Assembly (NCBI GenBank): GCA_014058105.1
Contig: JACGCM010002335.1
Coordinates: 310,001-374,000, forward strand
DNA length: 64,000 nt
Reading direction: 5' to 3'
Origin: Kingdonia uniflora
Taxonomy: Eukaryota; Streptophyta; Magnoliopsida; Ranunculales; Circaeasteraceae
Shown piece after piece: positions 10,461 to 20,740 of the stretch; within the stretch, counting starts at the first letter, position 1, and every line of letters begins with the position of its first letter. The position numbers were made by a program, and so were the translations under genes. The notes under the pieces are model-generated. The model was not told the origin of the DNA. It searched no databases and saw only the letters and a program-made list of their open reading frames with translations.

Positions 10461-11492
10461 ATGGAAGATTTTGTCAAACCAGAGTGGTCAAAGGTAATCG
10501 GAGATGAATCACCAGCAAGGGATACCAATGAACGAACTTTGGGTATGGGTTTCGAAGCACCTGATTGTACCATTGATTCTTTGCTTGTGAATACGCCATA
10601 TGAAGGGCAAACTTTTGATACAATGGATGACGCAAGTTCCTTTTATAAACAATATAGGAGGAAGCAAGGGTTCTCCACAAAGAAGTACAACTCTAAAAAT
10701 TGACCAAGATCCGAGGAGATAGTACGAGTAACATTTACTTGTTTGAGCAACGGTTTGTTGAAGAAAAACTAAACTTCTTATATAAATAAACAAGATGGGA
10801 AGAAGCGATCTTCTTACCAATGCAGGTGCAAGGCTACTTTGAACATTAATTGGAGAGAAAAACTTGGTAAATTTGTTGTTACCAGTTTCTCAGATGTGCA
10901 TAACCACAAGCTTGTATCACCTCGTAACTACCATCGTATGAAGATTAATCATTTCTTTCCTGAAGCTACCAAAAACCTAACTAAGACTTTTGAGTTGCAC
11001 AACATCTCATTAAGCAAGGTGCCTGCTCTATTCCCAGACAAGAGTTTTAACAAACGTGATTGTTATAGCCACAAAGCCAAGGTTAACAAAAAACATCTAT
11101 CGAGTGGTGATGTACAGGCTACATTGGATTAGTTCAAGAAAAAGTAACTCGAAGATCCTATGTTCTAGTTTGATATTCAGCTCGATGATGATGACAGAGC
11201 ACTTAATTTTTTTTGGATAGATGGTCGATCCCGAATGGCGTATGAGGCTTTTGGGGATGTGGTGACTTTTGACACCACGTATATGACAAATGTTTATAAG
11301 ATGCCATTTGCTCCATTCATGGGAATAAACAACCACTACCAAATAATCCAACTCGGATGTGCTTTGTTGAGGAATGAGCAAGAGACCACCTTTACTTGGT
11401 TATTTCATACATGGCTAAAAGCGATGAACAATAAACACCCGACGGCTATTATTACTGACCAAGACGCTGTAATGGGTGTCGCCATCCCCATG

Positions 11493-11896
11493 GTTAACAC
11501 CAGTATTATTATTAAAGGAATTGTTAAGTAAATGTACTATAATCTCTGTGTCGACAATTATAGCTTACAATTAAATTGTCAAAATCCACAAAGTCGACAA
11601 TAATATTATCGAAAATCGTGCATTTGACAATTTGTGTTGTCGAAAATCATGAACTCGATAAGTTATTTGTCGACTTTGTAGATTTCGATAATTAAATTAT
11701 TGATAATAATGAAGTCAACAATTTAATTGTCGAAAGCCACGAAGTCGACAATTGATACTGTCGAAAGTCATTTAGTCGATAATTATAGCTGACATAATGT
11801 CGATTAATTGTGAAATCTACAATAATGTCAATTAATTGTGTATTGATTATACAGAATTAACAATCTATATTCTCTAATATTTGTATTTTCTCACAG
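11493..11896 (+). other. Intron of the FRS-like transposase, filled with palindromes
   Basis: Donor ATG|GTTAAC, acceptor TCTCACAG|GTGTTCCC. Splicing restores the conserved order D-Q-D...A-I-P-M-V-F-P-N-T-K-H-R-F-C. The interior (11545-11870) holds many TCGACAAT/ATTGTCGA half-sites (cluster B). Confidence 0.75.
11545..11870. repeat. TCGACAAT palindrome cluster B (inside transposase intron)
   Basis: More than ten half-sites, spaced ~15-30 bp: TCGACAATT, ATTGTCGAAA, GAAGTCGACAATTGATACTG and others. Adjacent half-sites alternate in orientation, so the RNA can fold into many short hairpins. Confidence 0.8.
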
Positions 11897-12955
11897 GTGT
11901 TCCCAAACACCAAGCATCGGTTCTGCTTATGGCACATCATACACAAGATCTCTAAAAAAATTGGTCATGTTTATCGAGATCCATCTATATTCAAAACTGA
12001 TATAGATTCGATTATTCACAACACATATGATCCTACAGAGTTTGATAGAAGGTGGAATGAGCTTATGAAGAAACATAATCTTGATGACAACAATTGGATG
12101 CAAGGGATATTTAATATGAGAGAAAGATGGATACCTTTGTGGAATAGAAGTACTTTCTATGCTGGCATGAGTACCATTGGAAGAAGCAAGTCAGCAAATA
12201 ATTTCTTTAATGGTTGGCTACTTCCTTCAACTGGTCTATACAGTTTCGTGACGGAATATACAAAAGCTCTATTATATACATTTGAAAGAGAGAAGAAAGA
12301 GAACTTCCAATCTCAACATAGATATCGACAAGTCGGACCTCATCAGGCTCTACTAAAATATGTAACAAAGATTTATACAAGGCAATTTTTTTATAAAGTT
12401 GAAGACCAATTCAATCAAACTGTTCGTTTCGTAGCAATAGAAAAAAACATAAACAACAATGTTCGAGAAATACTTGTGAAGTCACATAGCGGACCGCCTG
12501 AAATTTTTAAGCTGAAGATAGACTTGGCCAGCCTGATAGGCTATTATAAATGCAAGTTGTTCGAGTATGTAGGTCTGCCATGTCGTCATCTCTTCAAGGT
12601 CTTCTCCAAATATGATGTTCTCCAAATTTCAGATGCATTCATTCCGCCAAGGTGGAAGATTGGTGCAAACAAATATTTTCGATCATATGATAAGAGTTTC
12701 TCAGATGGAAAGAACTTAAGAAAACCCTTACGCCATAGCCACCTCTCACTTCGCGCAGCAAACCTTTTTGAGAGGGCATCAAAGAATAAAACAAACTTTG
12801 AATATGCAATTTCAAGGCTAAGCGAGCTTGAGTTAAACCTAGATGTGTACGATGCATCTATCTCTCAGCTCTCAGGGTCGAATCCTTCAATGTCAACTCT
12901 ATTAACTGAGACAGTGATGTCTTCAGCTTCTATTTTGGATCTTCTTGTGGCCTAA

Positions 12956-13495
12956 ACTAATGGCCGTACAAAAGATGATCACAAGAAAGGTGGCCAATAG
13001 AAGGGTGGAATGGAGATAGTTATCAAAAAGAAGAAGAGAGCATGCAAAGGGTGCAGAGTCTTTGGCAGCAACGACAAATAAACTTGCCCACAATTGAAAT
13101 TATTTTTAAAAAAAGTAGAAGCTGGTGAGTGCCCTAATACGAGAAATAAGTACTTCTGAATAACTTATACGATAGCATATGCCGAATATGAGATTTCTAA
13201 TTTATTTGCGTTTCATACGTAGGGGCTAGCACAAATGATGGAATAGATGCACAATAAGACGACCATGGTGTAGGGGGTTGCTGAATAGCTTTATATGCTT
13301 GCATGTCCGTCTACATCATTGGGACTTCCCTTATTGTTGCACTTAAGTTTACATTTTTAGCGATATTAAGTTCGTTAAAGTAAGATGGAGGAAGCCTGAG
13401 TTGAACACTGTAGCACTGAACTGATATCCCATTGACACCACTGCAATGATAAAATGTACTTAATATTTTTATAGTTTTAAAATCCCCAACCCTAG
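12956..13495. other. Downstream of the FRS transposase; zinc-knuckle-like tail remnant
   Basis: At about 13040-13100 the + strand reads KRACKGCRVFGSNDK, stop, TCPQL, which resembles a degraded C-terminal zinc-knuckle tail of a MULE protein. Beyond it no gene is seen. Confidence 0.4.
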
Positions 13496-13503
13496 TATAA
13501 ATA
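13496..13503 (+). promoter_or_regulatory. TATA-like box before a small ORF
   Basis: TATAAATA, 58 bp upstream of the ATG at 13561, a plausible distance for a short 5' leader. Motif and position only. Confidence 0.4.
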
Positions 13504-13560
13504 TTGATTGTGTTGCTTGAGGAGGTTCACATCCCTTTCTTGTTTCTTATCTTTGGTAAG

Positions 13561-13866
13561 ATGGCTAAAACTAGGTCTCAAACTCGTCAGGATGCATTTT
13601 TCCGTCATGTACGTAAGAAGTATAAGGAGTTGGTGCAACAATACTTTCGTTTGAATAGTGTCAATGATCCAACCTTGCATCCTTTTGAGGCGCATTATCC
13701 GAATTTGAGCGAGGAGGAGGCGAAGGTGTGTAGAGAAGAGTATCTCTACCATTGTCAGTTACAGTCCGTGATAGTAAATCCATGGGAACGTGCGGCTAAT
13801 CTCATCAACCTGGCCAAGATGATAGTGAGGGAAGAAGATGCGCTTGCGGCGAGAAACCACGCATAA
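13561..13866 (+). CDS. Small intact ORF inside the large element, function unknown
   Basis: 101 aa, opening MAKTRSQTRQDAFFRHVRKK and ending DALAARNHA. It is soluble, highly charged and probably helical, with a basic N-terminus and an acidic middle (HYPNLSEEEAKVCREEY). I do not recognise a family. I chose the ATG at 13561 because a TATA-like box precedes it and the frame upstream reads as hydrophobic non-coding sequence. It is uninterrupted while both neighbouring genes carry several stops. A T-rich 3' region follows. It could be an accessory protein of the element, or chance. Confidence 0.4.
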   Translation: MAKTRSQTRQDAFFRHVRKKYKELVQQYFRLNSVNDPTLHPFEAHYPNLSEEEAKVCREEYLYHCQLQSVIVNPWERAANLINLAKMIVREEDALAARNHA

Positions 13867-14044
13867 TGTTTGCGCTGGTGGTCGTTTCAGTTGTAACTAG
13901 TTGTTCCCCTAGTTGTAAATAGTATTTTTTTTCTCTTTTTTTTGTATCTCTGTCATCTGGTTTATCGTGGGAATAAATTGTTGTTGTGTTTGGTAGAGTA
14001 ATCGTCTTATTTTTTTATGTAGTAACTAACATGTTTTTTATTGT

Positions 14045-14280
14045 TGACAATTTTGTATATTCGACAAATTATTGTCGAATTCACCTTAAAATCGACAATT
14101 AATTGTTGAATTCACCTTGAAATCGACAATTAATTGTCGAATTCATCTTGACATCGACAATTAATTGTCGATTCCACCATGAACTCGACAGTTTATTGTC
14201 GATCGAACATTAAACTCCATAATTACATCTGTCCACTACACCATGAACTCCATAATGGAACCCCTCGACAATTACAAATG
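14045..14280. repeat. TCGACAAT palindrome cluster C, partly tandem
   Basis: The best-ordered cluster. Units of ~29 bp each contain the perfect 18 bp palindrome TCGACAATTAATTGTCGA or a one-base variant, joined by ATTCACCTTGAAA-type spacers, about four to five units. The edges degrade into single half-sites. Confidence 0.85.
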
Positions 14281-14379
14281 TTTTGTGAAACAGCTACTTA
14301 TGTCTAGAAGCTACAAAAAATACATAGATTTATGCGAAAACTGTACATCATCAAAAAAATATAGAAATATGTACAACAT

Positions 14380-14865
14380 TCAAGAAAACAAATCGTTTGT
14401 GCTGTAATCTCGAGGATTAACGTTGTTGTCTTTCATCAACTTCATCCAAGATTGGTTTGGCGCATCGAAATAGGTCTTCATAGATGCCTTCATTAAATCA
14501 TTTGGAATCTCCAATGGCACATGTGCCCAACATAGTATAGAAATCAGAGGAATAGGTGATAGGTACTTGGCCTTCGATTTCACAAAGTTTTCATTAGATA
14601 TTATCCCAACCCACCAATACTTTGAGTTATCGGTAAGAATGTTTTCAAACCTCTCCAATTTGCTAATCTTGTTGTTTGCTTTAGGCCAGAACATGGGTAA
14701 AAATGTTAGGGCCTCATTGTTGCTGATGAAGATCACCACCTTCTCATAATATGTTGCCAATAAATGGCCCATATACAAATATTCCACAAACACACCACTA
14801 AAGTTAAATGCCCGTAGCAAAGTCTCATACCTTCTCTCTCCTAAATTATTGTAAGCTACATCCAA
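14380..14865 (-). CDS. Open reading frame of 161 aa, unknown; possible 3' exon of the plant-mobile-domain gene
   Basis: Opens MDVAYNNLGERRYETLLRAF and ends NPRDYSTNDLFS. Aromatic- and hydrophobic-rich, with a helix-like stretch EYLYMGHLLATYYEKVVIFI. No family recognised. Upstream on the same strand (to about 15170) readable segments such as VNFLECEAVLMYLDDQETLL and MIESRLKKIDDKTKLRQTV appear between stops, so this may be the last exon of a longer, decayed reading frame. The ATG used here is simply the first in the open block. It ends just before palindrome cluster C. Confidence 0.35.
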   Translation of the reverse strand: MDVAYNNLGERRYETLLRAFNFSGVFVEYLYMGHLLATYYEKVVIFISNNEALTFLPMFWPKANNKISKLERFENILTDNSKYWWVGIISNENFVKSKAKYLSPIPLISILCWAHVPLEIPNDLMKASMKTYFDAPNQSWMKLMKDNNVNPRDYSTNDLFS

Positions 14866-15664
14866 CGTCTAACTGAACACGCTCTTCCAATAAGAGGGTT
14901 TCTTGGTCATCAAGGTACATAAGGACTGCTTCACATTCAAGAAATTTAATTGGCTCTGATATACATATGACGCAGCAACCCTAAATGTTGTGTTCCCATC
15001 CCTTTCAACATAGCTTATATCCAGTTGGAACTAATTAAATGGTTGAAACAGTCTGTCTTAGCTTGGTTTTATCATCAATCTTCTTCAACCTCGATTCAAT
15101 CATCTCGTTAAAATCCTCCCCTCCCTTCTAAGATCAAGTCATCCTGATATTCCCCTTTTGGGCCCTCTTGAGCAATATTTAAAAGTTTAGTAAACTACAG
15201 ACCTAGTCCCTCCCATATCGGGCCATCAGGATCTTAAAAATTCCCTTCCCTCCCTTTAATGGCACCTTTTAGTGTCAGGCGCCACACTCCCTACATAGTA
15301 AACACAATCACGAGAGCGTAGTTAGAAATTAAAACAAAGTAATTTAAAATCAAACTACAAGCGTTAGATGACAAAGGTGCACACACCCACTCATCATTGT
15401 CAGTTTGAAGATTGAATCTCATCTCTTTTGATATCGTCAGTTTGGTTTCTTGAATAGTATAGGTCCCATTTTGAGAGACATTATTAATATTTGGTGAAAA
15501 GAAAATTTAAAGTCACAGGACAACTTACAAGCATGTTGGTTTTGTGAATATATTTGGCGTACCACCTGTCATGACTAGCCTTTACCTATCAAACATGGAT
15601 TTATATATACATAAACAGTTAAACACACAAAATCAGAGTATAGAAGAGCTAGTCAGAGACTGGA
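14866..15664 (-). pseudogene. Decayed coding-like region upstream of the 161 aa ORF
   Basis: On - this region contains short readable peptides separated by stops: ASHDRWYAKYIHKTNML ending in GTAAGT at ~15535, NVSQNGTYTIQETKLTISKE at ~15470-15410, and DFNEMIESRLKKIDDK at ~15110-15050. These look like exons of the same minus-strand gene as the plant-mobile-domain part, but I cannot assign a domain. Confidence 0.35.
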
Positions 15665-15965
15665 TCCTAAATTATCGACTGCTTTTTTTATAAGTCGGCA
15701 ATAAATTATCGACAACCACCATGTTCGACAATAAAATTGTCGAGACCTACCATAATCGACAATATAATTGTCGACATATACCTCTTTTGACAATTTTGTA
15801 ATTTGAATCGATTATATCAATTTTGATATTGTTGATTATCACAATTGTCGATAATAAATTGTCGAGATCGAATAAAGTCGACAATCTCTTGATAACATTA
15901 TTAACATAACATTATTACCACATTTGTCACAATGTACATTATTGTCGATTTCGACAATAATAGGT
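15665..15965. repeat. TCGACAAT palindrome cluster D
   Basis: Repeated AATTGTCGA / TCGACAATA half-sites in AT-rich DNA, between coding-like pieces of the minus-strand gene. Confidence 0.75.
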
Positions 15966-16944
15966 CAAAAAAAGAAGACAAACAACTCAACAATACGCAT
16001 GACAAACAATATTGCTAATAGTTACTTCTTTATAAAAAAATTCAAAAATATTTAAAAGGCATATATCAAAAAATCCAATAACATAGAAAATCTCCTCTAA
16101 CAAAAAATGAACTCTCCTCTAAATCCACTGACATAGAAACTTTCTTCTAAATCAACTTATATTCTTATCTCCCTCACTCAGCTTCCTTTGCGCTTCTTTA
16201 TATTTTGCACTTAACTCGTCGTACTTCTGCAGTCTTTGACTCCCACGATGTTTGTCTCTGAGTGTGGAACCAAATTTGGTTGTACATAAAAAGAAGGATA
16301 ATAATGAAATAATTAATAAATGGAATATTGGTTTTGATGTACTATATTCCTTAATATAATATTTCCTACTCACTGTAAAGCATTGTGGTTGCAGATTTAC
16401 AACTTCTTTCATCAACTTCTCATTGATAGAAGCCAGGGTCTCACACTCGTCCACCTTTTATCAATCAAAAATGAGTACTTCCCAATAAATGAATAAGTCT
16501 CAATGAACATGTTTCTCCTTTGCATTCATAGTAGTGACCTTCATAGTACTTACTTTCTTTTCTAATTGTATGTTCAAATCTGCAAGCAACTTCTTCAACG
16601 AACAAACATCTTCCGACAACTTCTTATTTATTTCCTTCAGTGAATTGCACTCTAAGTTCTGATAACAAAAATGTATGGCATCTATGAACAACACAAAAAG
16701 GAGGGAATGCTAAAACATGGTGAACTAAGGGAAAAGAAACTTTGAATACATTGTCATTCATCTTCTTCTCTATTTCGCTGAAGTCTTGTTTTGTCTGAAG
16801 ATCGTCTTACAATCTGTCATTTAACTCTTTCAATCTTTCACATTTATCTGTCTGTAATAGTAAGAGAAATAAATTAATTAGAGTCAATAACAAATTAATT
16901 AGTAAGGCGAATAAATTAAAATAGACTTTCATTGAGTAAGGAGA

Positions 16945-17200
16945 AATTGTTGATTATTTATAGAATCGACAATTAGCTATCATGTGTATTGTCGAATATC
17001 CATATAATCAACAATAAAGTATTATAAATTGTCGATTACCAAGATAATCGACAATTTATAGTACTTTATTGTTGATTATCTTTATAATCAACAGTAAAAT
17101 ACTCTAAATTGTAATCGACAATAAATGACTATGATGTCATTTGAGCTTCAGTTCAATACAATTAACATTGAATGTGAGTACTAATTGTCGAGTATGCCAA
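16945..17200. repeat. TCGACAAT palindrome cluster E
   Basis: Half-sites in alternating orientation (AATCGACAATT, AATTGTCGATTAC, ATAATCAACAATAAAG) inside an intron between two coiled-coil exons of the minus-strand gene. It includes a ~40 bp inverted pair around 17015-17095. Confidence 0.75.
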
Positions 17201-17984
17201 TATTAGTTAAAAGGTGCGGAGAGTGTGTGCCTACCTTCAACTTAATGGCCTCAAGTAATTCTGATTTTGCCTGGTCTTCTATCTCCTTCACTGACTTCAA
17301 GTTGGAGATCTCCACTTCCAAACAAGAGATATCTTCATTTTGGCCCTCAACCTGTAAAAGAGTATAAGCATATTAGGAGAAGCAACAAATATACTACTCC
17401 ATGGGGCAAACACTATAACAATAATACTCACATTTTCACTTTGCGAAAGACCACCACCACTACCACCCCCAACAGGACTCCCAACGCCACCACCAACAAC
17501 ACCACCATCGCCCAATATCCTCCCATCATTATTTTCATCAAGATTAACAGTAGTAGGGCAAAGTTTGGTGAATGAAACTCTTTTAAACCATTCAAAGTAT
17601 CCTTCAACACAGGCAGGGATTCCATCATGTACTTTTTTCCCCCTTGTTGTAATTAAAGAATCCATCCATTTCCCTCAAGAGAATAGATCTGCCGAATCAT
17701 ACTGCAGTTTGTATGCGCATGGTTTAACAACAAAACACAAACTAGTATTCTCGAGACAAATAGGATTCCTAGGCACATATTACCTTCGGTTGAGCTCTCG
17801 CTGTACTCTATCAGGATAGTACGCCTCGATGTGTTCAGGACTACAAATAAAACCAGTGAAACTAGCAACTTTTTTGAATATATGTCTGTCTGCTCTCTTC
17901 TCCAAGTACGAGTCCCAGATGACCTAGAACACGAAAAAAAATACAAATAAATTTATACAGATTTTCACTGAATAAGATAACAAT

Positions 17985-18215
17985 ATTATCGACGTAAGAA
18001 GGATCGACAATTAGTTATAATGTAAATTGTCGATTATTCATATAATCGACAATAAATGATTGTCAAATTGTCGATCTTCCAAATACTCGATAATAAATTA
18101 CATGAAATTGTCGCCAAATCATCTAATCGACAATTAATGAATATGAAATTGTCGAACATTCCAAATCTTTGACAATTTTAAACTATAAATTTTTGATAAT
18201 TTCCAACTATAAATG
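17985..18215. repeat. TCGACAAT palindrome cluster F
   Basis: About ten half-sites (GATCGACAATTAG, AAATTGTCGATTATT, AATCGACAATTAATG, AATTGTCGAACATT) within an intron of the minus-strand gene, just 3' of the exon donor at about 18270. Confidence 0.75.
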
Positions 18216-19889
18216 ACTAGGAAATTAATACTATAACGGGAAATTAATCCAACAAAGTTAAAGGGAGCTTACATTCTCAAGCTTATAGTTGTCCAGCGCT
18301 TCTCTAAATATCTTTAAAGCTTTTTCACTAAATCTATCGCTTGTCATTCTACTCTAAGACCACCTCGTACAATATTCAAGAGCATGAGAATCATTCGGTT
18401 TTGAACTTCCATGGAGCTTCGGGAAGTGCTCGAATATCCAGGACTGTAAAAATTAAAAAACCTTCAATTACAACGTAAAGAACGCAACAGACCATCAACG
18501 AAACCAAGAAATGTATGCATACACTCACCTCTAGTAATGTAGTACAGCATGCAAACGCTTTAACATTCACTCTTTAAGAAGCGCCTAAGTTGCAATACAG
18601 TTACGCCAAGGTTGCAGCTCCCCATAACCATGTAATCTCTGAGTTCTTGGTCTCAAAGAAATTAAAATACTTTGGCGATACATTAGTTCATTTCTTGGTA
18701 GGGAAAAGAAAAGATCCTAAAACATACAACATGTAAGCTTTTGCAACTGCTCGAGAAGACAATCTTGGGGGTTCAGAGGAAGAAGATGCCTCTGCTGCGT
18801 CAGGATCGTGCGTATTTCTTCCAACCTTGTAGGTGAAAAAATCAACCATCTTCACCAGTGAAAGAGATATATCCGCACCTCCATCCTTGAGATCAAGGTA
18901 AACTTGATCGCTTTGGAAAAAATAGTCTGTAAAAACTTATTTAATATTAGTTGCTCCCCACTTCCCCAGGACAACTGTCATATCACCGCCAACTCTTAAC
19001 CCAATTTATCTCTACACATCTTCCAACGAGATAGTAATCTTGCCCTATTTGAAATGAAAACTGTTGGTCTCTGGATGCCAATGCTCGACGAGAGCTATAA
19101 TCAATGCTGCATTGTAGTGTGTGTATGAAATAGCTTCAATTCTGCCAAACCCTTACAGATTCACCAATATTTGGACCTTTGCCACCTCCCTACCAATATC
19201 CCAAGTAGTACTGTGGTAAAACACCCATAGACAGCCGGGGTCCTGTAAATACAATATAATCAAATATTTCTCTAAATAAAAGAATGGAACATTGCGGGAA
19301 TCGGGATCAAAACTAAAATAATTGGCTACTGAAATAGTACCAGTCCAAGAGCTAGAAGCTCGTCAACAAACAGGTGGCCCTGGGGCCATATTCATCCACT
19401 TCTGGCTTACTTAAATCATTATTGTTGTCATCCTAGATACCTTCTTCATCAGTGGTTCTCGTACCTTGTTCTTGTTCTTCAACTGCAGGGTTTATAAAAG
19501 GTTTATATTGCAGAGTATCGCTCACAAGAGATATTGCATTATGATAAACAAAATCATTACAAAAAATAGATGCATGGGAATTACCTTAACTTGTAGAAGG
19601 ACTTTTAACATCCTAAACTTCTTCAGGTGTCACTTCCACCTGAGGGGCACTCCCACTTTCTTCTACCTTACTAGAATCAATTTTGCTCCTTTTGGCAGGC
19701 ACGCGAGGAGGTTGATTAAAATTTGGATGTGAGGGATCTTCTCGCTCTTCAATTAGCCTTTTCCGATGCGAGGCTGTTGAGAGTATCTTCCCTGGGACTT
19801 TCTGTTTTGGTGCCTCCTGCTTAGGAAACTCAAATTAGGCACTGACAAAGGCATTTAATCAGTTAATTAAGCACTGAAATTGTCAAAGC

Positions 19890-20150
19890 TAACAAATTGT
19901 CGACCACTTTAAAAATCGACAATTACTCATTACAATATTGTCGATACAAGATAAAATTGACAAATATTTCCAAGAAATTGCCAATCTTATGATAATCGAC
20001 AATAAAATTGTCGAATTGTAAAATATTTGACAATGTTTGATGCATATCAATTTAAAAATGTCGAACATCAAATATATCGACAAAATTTTGTCAAGTTTAA
20101 CAGAATCGACATTTTTTCACCAAAATAATAGTAATTATTGTCGATTAATC
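19890..20150. repeat. TCGACAAT palindrome cluster G
   Basis: Repeated ATTGTCGA / AATCGACAAT half-sites (for example TAATCGACAATAAAATTGTCG at ~19992-20013), upstream of the first recognisable exon of the minus-strand gene; possibly in its 5' intron or leader. Confidence 0.75.
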
Positions 20151-20155
20151 GGACA

Positions 20156-20740
20156 TCAATAATTTTTCAAACGTTTCACCCAACCTAGAATGGGTAATTT
20201 GTCAATATTCTGCTTAAATCCTAAAATTTGGGGAAATTCCTCGATAATTTGGTAAAAAAAAGACGTAACGAATTGCGCAGGAAAATTTAAACAAAAAATA
20301 ACAAGATAAGGTGATGGGAATAAGGATCCTTTGAATGGAATGCATTTGATTACCTGGTCAATGAGGGAGGTGTATGATGACAATCCTCCGATTTATAACT
20401 CCCAAATACGGTGTATGATGACAGTCCTTCGAAGTTTAGAATTGATCACTGGCAGATAGAGAATAAGTGAGAGAAATAGAGAGTTACTGAGAGAGATATA
20501 TATATATATAGTGACTGAGGGAGAGAGTGAATGTGGGTGAGTTGTCGGAGTGAGTGAGTGACAGTAAGAGTTGATTGATATATATATAGAGAGAGGGTCT
20601 GTGAGTGAGAGTGAGTTGCGAGTGAGTCACTGTGAGAACAATTTTTTTTCTTCAAATTTGTCCACGTCACCAATTTTTCCCTCTAAAAAAAAGATTAAAA
20701 TGCCACGTCAGAAAGGTGTGTGGTTAAGAGAAAGTGTAGT
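20156..20740. other. Right subterminal region of the large element
   Basis: No gene supported. Positions 20440-20640 contain GAGTGAGTGA/GAGAGAG tracts and two TATATATA runs, mirroring the CACTC tract at 2318-2480. Confidence 0.5.

Larger units (their letters stand above)
10461..12955 (+). pseudogene. FAR1/FRS-type Mutator transposase gene, broken
   Basis: From ATG at 10461: an N-terminal region, then a FAR1 DNA-binding domain (FDTMDDASSFYKQYRRKQGF; later CRCKATLNINWREKLGKF, then DVHNHKLVSP). The MULE transposase core follows with D1 in FGDVVTFDTTYMTNVYK, D2 in AIITDQDAVMGVAI and FPNTKHRFCLWHI, then a SWIM finger KCKLFEYVGLPCRHLFKVF. An intron at 11493-11896 splices AIPM to VFPNT with correct GT/AG; it is filled with palindromes. 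Defects: stop after KYNSKN (10701-10703), further stops to ~10790, and TAG, TAA, TAG within ~40 bp at 11130-11170. The first Cys of the SWIM CxC is Tyr (YYKCK). The segment 11897-12955 stays open for 352 codons. Known: FRS proteins are domesticated relatives of such transposases; the broken frame and setting argue for an element copy. Confidence 0.85.
16150..19840 (-). pseudogene. Plant mobile domain (MAIN-like) / coiled-coil gene, broken, multi-exon
   Basis: Read on - from 19840. First a basic N-terminal exon (KQKVPGKILSTASHRKRLIE ... RVPAKRSKIDSSKVEE, ~19830-19610). Then plant mobile domain pieces: VKVQ-like lead-in, LIIALVEHWHPETNSFHF and ITISLEDV...IGLRVGGDM (~19150-18990), AVAKAYMLYVLGSFLFPTKK and TWLWGAATLA (~18770-18600), SWIFEHFPKLHGSSKPNDSH (~18450-18390). 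A further exon contains WDSYLEKRADRHIFKKV, EAYYPDRVQREL and a Gly/Val-rich end (~17920-17430). Coiled-coil exons follow (EDISCLEVEISNLKSVKEIE; LECNSLKEINKKLSEDVCSL). Many GT/AG borders are recognisable, but in-frame stops occur throughout (for example after FPTKK, after TLA, and three around EDV). Introns carry palindrome clusters E, F and G. Known: this domain occurs in host genes MAIN/MAIL1 and in transposons. Confidence 0.75.

Noticed and set aside
14045..14280. CRISPR-like array from regularly repeated palindromes
   Set aside because: Repeats are AT-rich half-sites with variable spacing and repeat-like spacers, in a eukaryotic transposon with no cas genes.
17267..17575. Thr/Asn-rich open frame on + at the mobile domain gene
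   Set aside because: Antisense of the Gly/Val-rich exon end of the minus-strand gene.
20446..20673. Ser/His/Thr-rich open frame on -
   Set aside because: It is the translated CACTC microsatellite of the element end.
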